Below, one piece after another: positions 36,567 through 45,674 of a DNA stretch of 64,000 nt. The translations under genes were made by a program, and so were the position numbers. The stretch is taken from NCBI RefSeq assembly GCF_025370875.1, contig NZ_JAMXFD010000012.1, positions 118,749 through 182,748 on the forward strand, written 5' to 3'. The notes below the pieces were generated by a model. That model worked only from the letters and a program-made list of their open reading frames with translations, was not told where the DNA came from and searched no databases. Position 1 is the first letter of the stretch. Every line of letters begins with the position of its first letter. Source of the DNA: Laspinema palackyanum D2c. Lineage in GTDB: Bacteria > Cyanobacteriota > Cyanobacteriia > Cyanobacteriales > Laspinemataceae.

Positions 36567-37751
36567 ATGGATTTATTAGAGTATCAAGCAAAAGAATTAT
36601 TCAGGGAAATGGGCATCCCAGTTTTGCCCTCGCAACGGATCGACCATCCCAAAGACTTAAAGGGACTCAAGATTCCCTATCCCGTTGTCCTCAAGTCCCA
36701 AGTCCGTGCAGGAGGACGAGGCAGAGCAGGTGGTATCAAGTTTGTAGCGAATACGATTGATGCGGTGGCAGCGGCTCAAAATATTTTTCACCTTCCCATC
36801 AATACGGAATATCCCGAGGTGCTCTTAGCTGAGGCTAAATATGACACCGATCGCGAATTTTATCTCGCGGTGGTCCTCGATCGCGCTGCCCGTCGTCCCC
36901 TATTGTTGGGTTCGCGCCAAGGGGGGACCAGTACGGAATTGGCGATGGAACAGATGCAGCAGGTGGTGGTAGATGAGGGCTTTTCTCCCTTTTATGCCCG
37001 TCGTTTAACCCTGAAGATGGGTTGCACGGGTCCTCTGATTGAGGCGGTGAGTGATATCGTCGAAAAGATGTATCTGTTGTTTGTGGAGAAGGATTTGGAC
37101 CTGGTGGAAATCAATCCCCTGGGGATTAGTCCGGTGGGGGAAGTGATGGCCCTCGATGGCAAGGTGACGGTGAATGATGAGGCTCTCGGACGCCATCCGA
37201 GTCTGTTACAGTTGCTGCCGAAGACTCAACCTGATGAGGGATTGCTGGCGGGGTCTGGTTCTGAGGTGATGGCGGTGCCATCGGAATTGAATTTTGTGGA
37301 ACTGGATGGGAATATTGGCCTGTTATGTAATGGGGCGGGCCTGACGATGGCGACTCTGGATTTGGTGTATGCGGCAGGAGGCAAGCCTGCTAATTTTGTG
37401 AATATCGGTGGAGAATGTCGTTGGGATTTGACCCCAGAACTCCTGTGCGATCGCATCAAGCTCGGGTTGGCCCTGGTGAGTCAGAAGAAAAATGTCAAGG
37501 TGGTGTTGGTGAATTTGCTCGGGGGTTTATGCTCCTGCACTCAGGCAGTAAAGGCGATCGCCGATTACCAAAAGCAGAGTCAGCGCGAAACGGCCACGGG
37601 AAATCCTCAAACTCAGGTTAAGGTGATCGTGCGCTTATATGGGAGCGAAATTGACCAAGCGCGCGAAATTTTGCAGGCGGTAGAAGTCACGGTGGTGGAA
37701 AACTTGGATGAGGCGATCGCCTTGTCCGTCTCGTTGGCAACGAATGGGTAA
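36567..37751 (+). CDS. sucC: Succinate-CoA ligase beta-type subunit
   Basis: The 394-residue beta subunit of an ADP-forming acyl-CoA ligase starts with the ATP-grasp fold: MDLLEYQAKELFREMGIPV, then VVLKSQVRAGGRGRAGGI. DLVEINPLG (~185) and DGNIGLLCNGAGLTMATLD (~246) are also family marks. The usual GGI(V)RC segment reads GGLCSCTQ, a divergence I recall from cyanobacterial types but cannot confirm. With SucD it interconverts succinyl-CoA and succinate in the cyanobacterial TCA cycle. Only ten bases separate it from sucD, which shows an operon. Confidence 0.9.
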   Translation: MDLLEYQAKELFREMGIPVLPSQRIDHPKDLKGLKIPYPVVLKSQVRAGGRGRAGGIKFVANTIDAVAAAQNIFHLPINTEYPEVLLAEAKYDTDREFYLAVVLDRAARRPLLLGSRQGGTSTELAMEQMQQVVVDEGFSPFYARRLTLKMGCTGPLIEAVSDIVEKMYLLFVEKDLDLVEINPLGISPVGEVMALDGKVTVNDEALGRHPSLLQLLPKTQPDEGLLAGSGSEVMAVPSELNFVELDGNIGLLCNGAGLTMATLDLVYAAGGKPANFVNIGGECRWDLTPELLCDRIKLGLALVSQKKNVKVVLVNLLGGLCSCTQAVKAIADYQKQSQRETATGNPQTQVKVIVRLYGSEIDQAREILQAVEVTVVENLDEAIALSVSLATNG

Positions 37752-37761
37752 AGGAGGGTTG

Positions 37762-38679
37762 ATGAATTTTACGCCGGATACCAAAGTTTTAATTCAAGGC
37801 ATTACGGATGTGATCGGTTCCACTCATGCGGCTTTAATGAAAGCTTATGGAACCAATGTGGTCGCTGGAATTAGTCCGGGTTGTGGGGGCCAAACGGTTC
37901 AGGAGATTCCGGTTTTTGATATGGTCGAACAGGCCCTGCGCCAGGTCGGTCCGGTGGATGTGACGGTGATTTTTGTCAAACCTTACGCGGTTTTGGATGC
38001 GGCGTTGGAGGCGATCGCTGCTGGCATCCGTCAGATTATTATCATCACCGAGGGAATGCCGCCTCTGGATATGGTCAAACTCGTGAGAAAGGCAGAGGCA
38101 ACGGATACCTTAGTCCTCGGCCCCAATACCCCGGGGATTATCGTCCCAGGAAAAGTGTTGCTGGGTATTCATAAGAGCGATTTTTATACCCCGGGTTCCG
38201 TGGGGTTAATCAGTCGCAGTGGTACTCTCACCTATGAAATTGCTCTGCAACTCACTCAGGCTAAGTTAGGACAGTCGATCGCCATCGGGATTGGCAGTGA
38301 TGCGATTTTGGGTTCCTCCTTTGCCCAATGGCTGCAAATTTTGGATGAAGATGACCACACCGAGGCGATCGTTTTAGTCGGCGAAATTGGCGGCAGTAGT
38401 GAAGAGGAAGCTGCACACTATATTGCCGCTGCCATTGATAAACCCGTGGTGGCTTATGTCGCCGGTCATCATGCACCGAAAGGCAAGCGCCTCGGTCATG
38501 CGGGGGATATTATGGCCGCCCGACTTTCTACAGGTAAAACTTTTAACATTGTTGGCGCTGATCCAGATACGGCTCAAAGCAAAATTCAAGCTTTTAAGGC
38601 GGCAAAAATTCCCGTGGCTTCTAGTCCAGCGGAAATTCCAAATCTGGTTAAAAAAGTCCTGAAACAAAAGAAAAAGTAA
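37762..38679 (+). CDS. sucD: Succinate-CoA ligase alpha-type subunit
   Basis: The 305-residue alpha subunit binds CoA and carries the phosphohistidine. Evidence: VLIQGITDVIGSTHAALMKAYGTNVVAGISPG (CoA-binding Rossmann part), GPNTPGIIVPGK, and GKRLGHAGDIM with the catalytic His in GHAG (~246). The ATG follows an excellent AAGGAGGG site inside the sucC-sucD junction; an in-frame ATG 15 bases earlier lies inside sucC and is unlikely. Lys-rich C-terminus. Length fits the family. Together with sucC it forms a two-gene operon ended by a terminator hairpin. Confidence 0.92.
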   Translation: MNFTPDTKVLIQGITDVIGSTHAALMKAYGTNVVAGISPGCGGQTVQEIPVFDMVEQALRQVGPVDVTVIFVKPYAVLDAALEAIAAGIRQIIIITEGMPPLDMVKLVRKAEATDTLVLGPNTPGIIVPGKVLLGIHKSDFYTPGSVGLISRSGTLTYEIALQLTQAKLGQSIAIGIGSDAILGSSFAQWLQILDEDDHTEAIVLVGEIGGSSEEEAAHYIAAAIDKPVVAYVAGHHAPKGKRLGHAGDIMAARLSTGKTFNIVGADPDTAQSKIQAFKAAKIPVASSPAEIPNLVKKVLKQKKK

Positions 38680-38694
38680 GGGTAATTTTAGGAT

Positions 38695-38724
38695 AAAATT
38701 TCTCCCTTGAAGGGGAGAAATTTT
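38695..38724 (+). terminator. Terminator after sucD
   Basis: AAAATTTCTCCC pairs with GGGAGAAATTTT 15 bp after the sucD stop. A second short hairpin AGCCCG/CGGGCT follows at 38734-38751. Confidence 0.65.
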
Positions 38725-38814
38725 AAAAATTTAAGCCCGCCTGATCGGGCTAAATTAATCCATTATTTAACCCATAATTGGATTTTGACTTGTCCCTCTT
38801 GATTGTGTCATTAA

Positions 38815-40152
38815 ATGGATAGTGAAACGGTTAGTGCCATTCAATATTTAGAAATTAAAGCGGCCTCTTTATTGCTGTATCAAGGGGTTTTTCGCACTGA
38901 ACTGGGGAAATCTTTTCTAAAACTGATCCAGTTGATCTATGAAAGTTCGGGGGGAGGTGCTGGAGGCCGGGTGGGATTAAATTGTCTCAAGGCTTATGGC
39001 TGCTGGTTTAAACGCTTGGCGGCAGAAGAAATGAGCTGGCAAGACTATCTGCTAAATCGCATCCTGAAAGACGAAAATCCGTTTACTTATCAGGTGCAAC
39101 GGAAGCCGTTTGAAGAAATTCCTCCGCCATTAATTGCAGCAGTCAAACATGATTTAGAGGGATTGCAATGTTTCTATGACTGTGACGGCGATCGCCTCCG
39201 TCAGTGGGTAGAAGCCGCCAGTGGTATCCCGATGCCTCCCGTAGTCTGGAATTCATCCGCCACCGAATCCGAAACGATGGATCAATTGCCCCTGGGTTCA
39301 CCAGAACGGGCTATCTCCGCCCTCAAATCCAAAAAAAAATGGCCTGATACTCTCCAGGAGTTAGTTGCCTATTACCAAACACAAGGTACCGGGCAATTTA
39401 CAGAGTATCAAGCCTTTACTTGGCAGTCAGGGAAACTAAAAACCATCCCACACCCTGACCCGGTGCGGTTGACGCAATTAGTGGGCTATGAGTTCCAGCG
39501 CGAAACTTTAAAAAAGAACACGGAATTCTTATTAGCCGGTAAACCCGCTTTAAATGTTTTACTCTATGGCAGTCGAGGAACGGGGAAATCTTCCTTAGTC
39601 AAGGGATTATTAAATGAATATAGTAAGCAAGGGTTACGATTAATTGAAATTCCCAAATCTCAACTTCAACATTTACCCGAAATTGTCGATGAACTCCGCG
39701 ATGCCCTTGAGAAATTTATTATTTTTGTAGATGATTTATCCTTTGAAGAGGATGACGATTCTTTTAAGGCATTAAAAGTAATTTTAGAAGGCACTCTGAC
39801 TGCCCGTCCTCCTAATGTAGTGGTCTATGCTACCTCTAACCGTCGTCATTTAGTCCGGGAGTTTTTTGAGGAAAGACCCCGCCCTTCTCAGGCAGATGAA
39901 GTTCATGCTTGGGATACCCTTCAGGAAAAACTTTCCTTTAGCGATCGCTTCGGATTAACCCTAACCTTTGAACCCGCAAATCAAGACAAATATCTGGCGA
40001 TCGTCCGTCATTTAGCCACAGAAGCGGGATTAAAATTATCTCCCGAAGACTTAGAGTTTCAAGCCTTACAATGGGCCACTCGCCATAATGGTCGTTCCGG
40101 ACGCACCGCCCGTCAATTTGTGGATTTTCTCCAATCAGAACAAGGGATATAA
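38815..40152 (+). CDS. DUF815-family AAA+ ATPase
   Basis: The 445-residue protein has a poorly conserved N-terminal half (~1-220) and a DUF815 ATPase module. It includes the Walker A motif YGSRGTGKSSLV (~251-262), Walker B FIIFVDDLSFEEDD (~302), sensor-like VVVYATSNRRHLV with the Asn, and EKLSFSDRFGLTLTFEP. DUF815 proteins are stand-alone AAA+ ATPases widespread in bacteria with no settled function. It is followed by a shared terminator, and the adjacent GIY-YIG-like gene is convergent. No partner is evident. Confidence 0.85.
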   Translation: MDSETVSAIQYLEIKAASLLLYQGVFRTELGKSFLKLIQLIYESSGGGAGGRVGLNCLKAYGCWFKRLAAEEMSWQDYLLNRILKDENPFTYQVQRKPFEEIPPPLIAAVKHDLEGLQCFYDCDGDRLRQWVEAASGIPMPPVVWNSSATESETMDQLPLGSPERAISALKSKKKWPDTLQELVAYYQTQGTGQFTEYQAFTWQSGKLKTIPHPDPVRLTQLVGYEFQRETLKKNTEFLLAGKPALNVLLYGSRGTGKSSLVKGLLNEYSKQGLRLIEIPKSQLQHLPEIVDELRDALEKFIIFVDDLSFEEDDDSFKALKVILEGTLTARPPNVVVYATSNRRHLVREFFEERPRPSQADEVHAWDTLQEKLSFSDRFGLTLTFEPANQDKYLAIVRHLATEAGLKLSPEDLEFQALQWATRHNGRSGRTARQFVDFLQSEQGI

Positions 40153-40197
40153 TTAGGGAGCATCTCAATTTGGAAACAATTGAAATGCTCCCTAATT
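40151..40197. terminator. Bidirectional terminator between DUF815 and GIY-YIG-like genes
   Basis: A 20-bp stem with one mismatch (AATTAGGGAGCATcTCAATT against its complement) and a 7-nt loop lies between two convergent genes, and it overlaps their stop codons. Confidence 0.75.
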
Positions 40198-40666
40198 ACA
40201 TCTCCTCATTAAACACCGGATGGAGCTTTTGAATTAAAGATTGCTCCCACATTTGCAAGGTTTCTGAGGGTACCATTCCAGGCAGGAGGGTAAAAGTTCT
40301 AATCAGAATTTCAATGCCCAATTTGTGCATTTTTCCAAACATTGGCACTTGATGATTGGACTTCCATCGCTGACTGATACTGGTAGTGGCAATGCCAATA
40401 TAAACTAAATTTTCCGTCCATTTTCCCTTAGAATCATAGATGATAAAATAGACGAAATATAAGCCAGGGAAATCCGGGAGTTGATGGAGTCCCTCCTCAT
40501 TGACCACATCTTTAAAATCAACATATTGCAAATGATATCCCGCCCACTCGGAAATCTGTTCCGGAGTCAGGGAGTCAAAAGGATTAAGGGTAGAAAGGGG
40601 AACGAGAGAACTTTCAGTAGCCATACTTCGGGACATATCTTTTAAAGCGATCGCATCAGTCATCAT
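40196..40666 (-). CDS. GIY-YIG-like nuclease-superfamily protein
   Basis: This 156-residue protein shows a GIY-YIG core in its C-terminal two thirds: PGLYFVYFII (GLY...), LVYIGIATTSISQRW with the conserved Arg-Trp, and a late EQSLIQKLHPVFNEEM with Glu and the HPxxN signature. The tandem Tyr and the Arg suggest the catalytic layout of the superfamily, as in homing endonucleases, UvrC and related enzymes, but activity is unproven. The first ~55 residues are unassigned. Two ATG codons stand at the start, and a later in-frame one is possible. It does not sit near a mobile element. Confidence 0.65.
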   Translation of the reverse strand: MMTDAIALKDMSRSMATESSLVPLSTLNPFDSLTPEQISEWAGYHLQYVDFKDVVNEEGLHQLPDFPGLYFVYFIIYDSKGKWTENLVYIGIATTSISQRWKSNHQVPMFGKMHKLGIEILIRTFTLLPGMVPSETLQMWEQSLIQKLHPVFNEEM

Positions 40667-40855
40667 GATTTGCTGATATTTCCGCCAAGTGATTGAGGAT
40701 TAGGTTACTCTATATCCTTGACGGAATGATTTATCGTAAGTTTATCTGGGTCAGAACTCCAGGGTTCTCCGGTTTAGGGCGATTACCCCAGGAATACTCC
40801 AAGCTTGAGGCCCCGATGGACAAACCGATTGTATGTTGACACCTTAAGGAATGCC

Positions 40856-41443
40856 ATGATTTCAACTGATCCCACGTTATATTTTATTGCACTTTTGCCC
40901 CCGGAGGCAATTCAAGAAGAAGTCACCGGATACAAACAGCACTTTGCTGAGAACTACCAAACTCGTCAGGCCCTCAAGTCTCCCCCCCATGTGACTCTAC
41001 AACCCCCTTTTGAATGGGAGGTGGAGAAACAGGGACTACTCGAAGAGTTCCTCAGAGGGTTTGCGGAGGTTCGTGCCCCTGTGCCGATGGTCCTGTCGGG
41101 GTTTGGTTCGTTTCCGCCCCGAGTGGTTTATATTAATGTCAAGAAAACACCAGAATTATTGTTGTTTCAGTCGGAGTTAGCGACCGATCTCAACTCGTCC
41201 CTGGGAATTTATGACCCGAAATCTAAGGGGCGATCGTTTTCGCCGCACATGACGATCGCCTTTAAAGATCTTAGACGGCATCATTTTAATATGGGATGGG
41301 CCGAATTTAAAGACCGAGAGTTGTACTATGAATGTTCAGCCAGTCATCTGACTTTACTGGTATTTCAGGACAGGCGGTGGCATATTTGTGGAGAATTCCC
41401 CTTAAAATTACAGGTTGCTGAACCCTTAGCTGAACCGAATTAA
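40856..41443 (+). CDS. 2'-5' RNA ligase/phosphoesterase family protein
   Basis: This 195-residue 2H-phosphoesterase-fold protein has two HxT/S-type motifs: PPHVTLQPPF (~44) and SPHMTIAFKDL (~137). In the LigT/2H family these histidines act on 2'-5' or cyclic phosphates of RNA. The ATG is preceded by AAGGA at six bases; a 17-codon upstream extension (MRPRWTNRLYV...) is unlikely. A hairpin terminator follows at 41479. It is a single gene, divergent from the GIY-YIG-like gene. Confidence 0.85.
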   Translation: MISTDPTLYFIALLPPEAIQEEVTGYKQHFAENYQTRQALKSPPHVTLQPPFEWEVEKQGLLEEFLRGFAEVRAPVPMVLSGFGSFPPRVVYINVKKTPELLLFQSELATDLNSSLGIYDPKSKGRSFSPHMTIAFKDLRRHHFNMGWAEFKDRELYYECSASHLTLLVFQDRRWHICGEFPLKLQVAEPLAEPN

Positions 41444-41478
41444 ACCCCACAGCAACCCGTCGAGATTCTACTCATTTT

Positions 41479-41500
41479 ATTCCCGCTTAGGCGGGAATTT
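41479..41500 (+). terminator. Terminator after the 2H-phosphoesterase gene
   Basis: ATTCCCGC and GCGGGAAT form a perfect 8-bp stem with loop TTAG, followed by TT. Confidence 0.6.
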
Positions 41501-41754
41501 CAACCCAATCCGGTTGGTTAAAATCGGTTTTTCTATAGGCGAATCCGCTAAGGTGTAGTTTTTTACTCAACGGGTTCAGAATTAATTGACCATCGGGCGA
41601 TCGCTTCATCATCTATCCCCACCGAGTGAGCATCGCTTCCCTCTTTTGACAGAGTGCACCGGAGTTCCCCCTCGCTACAGTGGTCAACAGACTTATTTGT
41701 TATTCGCGAGTTGCCCCTAATAGGGACGACTTCGATTGATTTGAGGAAAAAATT

Positions 41755-42474
41755 ATGTCATCCACATCCGATTCAGTTCCCAATTCTGAACCGCGATCGC
41801 CTGAAAATGCCACCATGAGCGATACTGAACGTTGGGGTTCCTTGATTGGCGGCGGTGCAATGGTTTTAATGGGATTGCAACAAGCTTCATTACGCGGGGC
41901 TTTACTCGCGATCGCCGGTGGTGGTTTAGCCTATCGTGCCGCCACCGCTGAAACCAGTCTGAAATCTACCGTCGAGTCCGCAATGCAAAGCACCGATAAA
42001 ATCTCCGTTGAACAAACCGTCACGATCGCCAATCGTACTCCCGATGAACTCTACCACATCTGGCGCAATTTTGAAAATCTGCCCTTATTTATGAAGCATC
42101 TCCAGTCCGTTCGAGTTCTGGACGAGAAGCGCTCTCATTGGGTCACCAAAGCGCCTTTAAATACCACCTTAGAATGGGATGCCGAAATTATCACAGACCA
42201 GAAAAATCATCTGATTGCCTGGACTTCTGTCGAAGATGCCGATATTGAAAATTCCGGATTTGTCCGCTTTCAAACCGCCCCCGGAAACCGAGGCACTGAA
42301 GTAAAAGTTGTCTTAGAATACAAACCCCCCGGAGGCAAACTTACTGATGCCTTTGCCCACCTGGTCGGTCAATCTGCTGAACAGCAAATTCGCGATGATA
42401 TTCGCAATTTTAAAATGCTGGCAGAAGCGGGAGAAATTTCCACTATAGAAGGTCAGCCTTCTGGCGCTTCTTAA
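41755..42474 (+). CDS. SRPBCC/START-fold protein with an N-terminal hydrophobic helix pair
   Basis: The 239-residue protein has a glycine-rich hydrophobic segment (SLIGGGAMVLMGLQQASLRGALLAIAGGGLAY, ~28-61) that could be a membrane hairpin. A polyketide cyclase/dehydrase-like SRPBCC domain follows: VEQTVTIANRTPDELYHIWRNFENLP, then HWVTKAPLNTTLEWDAEI and FVRFQTAPGNRGTEVKVVLEY. Such domains bind hydrophobic ligands. Similar proteins often lie near the zinc alcohol dehydrogenase type gene found 820 bp further on, so they may act in the same stress response. The ligand is unknown. Confidence 0.8.
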   Translation: MSSTSDSVPNSEPRSPENATMSDTERWGSLIGGGAMVLMGLQQASLRGALLAIAGGGLAYRAATAETSLKSTVESAMQSTDKISVEQTVTIANRTPDELYHIWRNFENLPLFMKHLQSVRVLDEKRSHWVTKAPLNTTLEWDAEIITDQKNHLIAWTSVEDADIENSGFVRFQTAPGNRGTEVKVVLEYKPPGGKLTDAFAHLVGQSAEQQIRDDIRNFKMLAEAGEISTIEGQPSGAS

Positions 42475-42594
42475 TGTAAGCCTAATTAAAATGAGGATTT
42501 ATTCCTAAAGAAAGAGGCAGTCTTCGCTGATTATTGTTCCAATGAAAATAAGTTTTTACCAAAAACTTGAAAACCATTAAAACCAATTGAGCTT

Positions 42595-42963
42595 ATGAAT
42601 TTAAACAGAACTTGGCTAAAAAATATTCGCCTCAATCGCACGATTGGCTGGTGTCTAGCCACCCTCACCTTACTGTTCGGATTTGTATTTGGAGGCGTCA
42701 CGGATAATAGCGCCCAGGCTGCTAAATTAGTGACCCCGGACTATAATCCCGAACAAGTAGACTCAGCTACGGTTAAGAAGATTAAAAACAGTGCGGAAGA
42801 TTTCCCCAGTGAAGAAATTGGGGATACAGGTTTGAAAAATATTCGCAACTTGGGGAAAAATATTCCTAAAGTGATCGAGCAGAATATTGACGAAACCCTC
42901 AATCCGGATAACCCCAATGCTCCCGGAACTACTTCCGCCACTCCTCGTTCCAATAGCCGGTAA
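42595..42963 (+). CDS. Small exported protein of unknown function
   Basis: The 122-residue product has an N-terminal signal peptide (IGWCLATLTLLFGFVFGGV, cleavage around NSAQA). The mature part is Asn/Lys/Pro-rich (SEEIGDTGLKNIRNLGKNIPKVIEQNIDET) without a recognised domain. Placed between an SRPBCC protein and a zinc alcohol dehydrogenase, it may belong to the same envelope-stress cluster. A tandem repeat follows at once. Confidence 0.6.
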   Translation: MNLNRTWLKNIRLNRTIGWCLATLTLLFGFVFGGVTDNSAQAAKLVTPDYNPEQVDSATVKKIKNSAEDFPSEEIGDTGLKNIRNLGKNIPKVIEQNIDETLNPDNPNAPGTTSATPRSNSR

Positions 42964-43026
42964 TTTGAGAGGGATGTTTCTACTCTGTAGAAATCCCAAG
43001 CTTTCCGTTGGGGACTGGATGAATTA

Positions 43027-43190
43027 GGGAGGGTTTTTTTCCGGGGAAATTGGGAAGAACCCCACCCTAACCCTCCCCTTACCAAGGGGAGGGGACCGGA
43101 TTGATTTGGGATGGGTTTTTTCTGGGGAAATTGGGAAGAACCCCACCCTAACCCTCCCCTTACCAAGGGGAGGGAACCGGATTGATTTGG
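43027..43190. repeat. Two tandem copies of a 91-bp repeat with internal hairpin
   Basis: Two near-identical units start at about 43027 and 43118; the GGGGAAATTGGGAAG stretch repeats with a 91-bp period. Each unit contains the hairpin CCCTCCCC TTACCA AGGGGAGGG. This CCCTAACCCTCCCCTTACC pattern is a known type of intergenic repeat in cyanobacteria. Confidence 0.75.
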
Positions 43191-43295
43191 GATGTAGAGC
43201 ATCGGGATCGCGATATTCACAAAATATCGGGTTCATCAATGCGGTAAGCGCTATATAAATCGCCCATCATTTAAAAATTAGGAGAAAATCACACA

Positions 43296-44462
43296 ATGAA
43301 AGCAGTTTGCTGGCATGGTAAGAACGATGTGCGGGTTGAGAACGTTCCTGACCCCAGTATTTTAAATCCTAGAGATGCAATTTTAAAAATTACTTCAACG
43401 GCGATATGTGGGTCTGATTTACATCTTTATGATGGGTATATTCCCACCATGCAAAAGGGAGATATTCTCGGCCATGAATTTATGGGGGAAGTAGTCGATA
43501 AAGGGTCAGAAGTGAAGAACCTGAAGAAAGGCGATCGCGTGGTGATTCCCTTTACTATTGCTTGCGGTCATTGTTTCTTCTGTAATCGGGATCTGTGGTC
43601 GTTGTGCGACAACTCCATCCCCGATGGTAAAATAGCGGAAAAGGCTTACGGTCATACCCCTTCAGGATTATTTGGATACTCCCATATGTTGGGAGGATAT
43701 GCCGGAGGGCAAGCGCAATATGTGCGAGTTCCTTTTGCAGATACGGCAGCTTTGAAAATACCCGACGGAATGACCGATAAACAGGTTTTATTTCTTACAG
43801 ATATCTTTCCCACGGGCTATCAAGCGGCGGAATATTGTAACATTCAACCGGGGGATACAGTGGCGATTTGGGGTTGCGGTCCTGTGGGACAATTTGCTAT
43901 CCGGAGTGCCTATATGTTAGGTGCAGAACGGGTGATTGCCATTGATCGGGTTCCGGAACGGTTGGCGATGGCGCGAGAAGGGAAAGCGGAAACGATTAAT
44001 TATGAAGAAATTGATGCCGGGGAAGCGCTTAAAGAAATGACTGGCGGCATTGGACCGGATTCCTGCATTGATGCGGTGGGATTAGAAGCTCACGGGACGG
44101 GATTGGATGCATTTTATGATAAAGCGAAACAAAGTTTACGCTTGGAAACCGATCGCCCGACGGCATTGAGACAGGCGATCGTTGCTTGTCGCAAAGGCGG
44201 TACTCTATCGATTCCCGGGGTGTATGGCGGATTTGTGGATAAGTTTCCTTTGGGGGCGTTGTTTTCTAAAGGATTAACGGTGAAAGCGGGACAAACTCAT
44301 GTCCATAAATACCTCAAACCGTTACTTGAGCGCATCCAGAATGGGGATATTGATCCAACCTTTGTGATTACCCATGAGATGAGTTTAGAGGAAGCACCCC
44401 AAGGGTATGAAATATTTAAGCATAAGCGCGACAATTGCATTAAAATTGTCTTAAATCCTTAA
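43296..44462 (+). CDS. Zinc-dependent alcohol dehydrogenase (MDR superfamily)
   Basis: The 388-residue enzyme oxidises or reduces alcohols/aldehydes with NAD(P). The catalytic-zinc elements [12 protein letters not shown] (Cys38) and LGHEFMGEV (His/Glu), the structural four-cysteine lobe [16 protein letters not shown], and the nucleotide fold [20 protein letters not shown] are all present. The extended [25 protein letters not shown] region matches the formaldehyde-dehydrogenase-like group often seen beside SRPBCC proteins. The ATG lies after TTAGGAG. A hairpin terminator follows. Substrate unknown. Confidence 0.9.
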   Translation: MKAVCWHGKNDVRVENVPDPSILNPRDAILKITSTAICGSDLHLYDGYIPTMQKGDILGHEFMGEVVDKGSEVKNLKKGDRVVIPFTIACGHCFFCNRDLWSLCDNSIPDGKIAEKAYGHTPSGLFGYSHMLGGYAGGQAQYVRVPFADTAALKIPDGMTDKQVLFLTDIFPTGYQAAEYCNIQPGDTVAIWGCGPVGQFAIRSAYMLGAERVIAIDRVPERLAMAREGKAETINYEEIDAGEALKEMTGGIGPDSCIDAVGLEAHGTGLDAFYDKAKQSLRLETDRPTALRQAIVACRKGGTLSIPGVYGGFVDKFPLGALFSKGLTVKAGQTHVHKYLKPLLERIQNGDIDPTFVITHEMSLEEAPQGYEIFKHKRDNCIKIVLNP

Positions 44463-44471
44463 CTCTCAGAT

Positions 44472-44512
44472 GAGGGTGACTGCATGGAGTCATCTATGCA
44501 GTTTTCGCCCTC
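44472..44512 (+). terminator. Hairpin after the alcohol dehydrogenase gene
   Basis: ACTGCAT/ATGCAGT pair with T-rich sequence after, and outer GAGGG/CCCTC bases extend the stem. Confidence 0.55.
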
Positions 44513-44621
44513 TATCTTGTGAAGTGCGGAACTTAAAAGCGGGCGATTGTCATGATGGCGATCGCCCGCTATCGCCGCAGGGATTCTCTATCCTTCCCTC
44601 TTTTTGTCGTGATAACTCACT

Positions 44622-45248
44622 ATGAAACAACAGCCCTCAACTCCGAAAACACGCCCTTCCGACGAGTGGATCGAAATTGGTAAAATCATTGGCGTGCAAG
44701 GTCTCAACGGTGAAGTGCGGGTCTATCCCTCCACGGACTTCCCAGAACGGTTTGAGGAACCGGGACAGCGATGGTTAAAGTATCCTAATCAAACCACTCC
44801 TCAATCGGTGGAATTAGTTCACGGTCGATTGATTGAAAATAAGGGAATCTTTATCGTCAAATTGGCAGAGGTGACCGATCGCAATCAGGCCGAAGCGTTG
44901 CGCGGTTCTATATTCTTTGTTCCCCAAGGCGATCGTCCCCATTTAGAGGAAGATGAGTATTACATCCAAGATTTAATTGGATTAGTGGCGATCGACCAAC
45001 GCACGGGAAAGGAAATCGGGACCGTCGTCGAAATTCTCAGCGCAGGTCATGATATTTTGGCAATTAAACCTCCGGTTGCACCTCTTGAAACACCTGACAT
45101 TTCTGAGACTTCCGAGGCTCCCGCAAAACGAAAATCTCAGCCCAATATTTTAATTCCATTTGTGAAAGAAATTGTCCCAATTGTGGATATGGCAGCCGGT
45201 CGCGTGGAAATCAATCCACCCCCGGGTTTACTAGAAGTGAATAATTAG
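44622..45248 (+). CDS. rimM: Ribosome maturation factor RimM
   Basis: RimM helps mature the 30S head domain near ribosomal protein S19. The 208-residue protein has the N-terminal RimM barrel (WIEIGKIIGVQGLNGEVRVYP, ~16-36; ENKGIFIVKLAEVTDRNQAEALRG) and the C-terminal PRC barrel (EYYIQDLIGLVAI, then ILIPFVKEIVPIVD). A short insert SEAPAKRKSQ sits before the final strand. The N-terminal 15 residues are unconserved. It is transcribed alone, followed by a strong terminator. Confidence 0.95.
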   Translation: MKQQPSTPKTRPSDEWIEIGKIIGVQGLNGEVRVYPSTDFPERFEEPGQRWLKYPNQTTPQSVELVHGRLIENKGIFIVKLAEVTDRNQAEALRGSIFFVPQGDRPHLEEDEYYIQDLIGLVAIDQRTGKEIGTVVEILSAGHDILAIKPPVAPLETPDISETSEAPAKRKSQPNILIPFVKEIVPIVDMAAGRVEINPPPGLLEVNN

Positions 45249-45266
45249 ATTTATTGCCAAATTCTT

Positions 45267-45304
45267 AAAAGCCCCCCTTAATCTAACAACCAAGGGGGGC
45301 TTTT
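45267..45304 (+). terminator. Rho-independent terminator after rimM
   Basis: A perfect 13-bp stem AAAAGCCCCCCTT / AAGGGGGGCTTTT with a 12-nt loop begins 18 bp after the stop. Confidence 0.8.
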
Positions 45305-45674
45305 GAGAATTTGGCTCCCCGTCTATTCTCCCGAATCTCCTTACTGGGTAAGTATTTTTACGAAAAATTAAAGAGCACCGGACACAGAGCAGGGACGAGA
45401 AGAGTGCTTCTTCCGAGTTAGATTAATTTTTATTAAATTTGAAAGACTTTGTATCATTTTTGGGAAGGTTAGATTAAAATAGAATCGGACTAATCTTAAC
45501 GCAAGTCTCAGCATTTAAAGGCTGTCAAGACTGGGGTTAGGATGAAAGGTTTTGAACTCGCCGATGTAATGGCAGGTAAAGACTGCGGATCAAAGGCGAT
45601 CGCCACGGGGAAGCGCTCAACCTCCAACTCACAATCAAACCCTCATCCTCAATTTCCGACCTGGGAGAATCATC
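45305..45674. other. Upstream region of the 2010-residue kinase
   Basis: This 370-bp stretch carries no gene. An A+T-rich part at 45420-45480 would fit a promoter, but no motif was matched with confidence. Confidence 0.4.
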
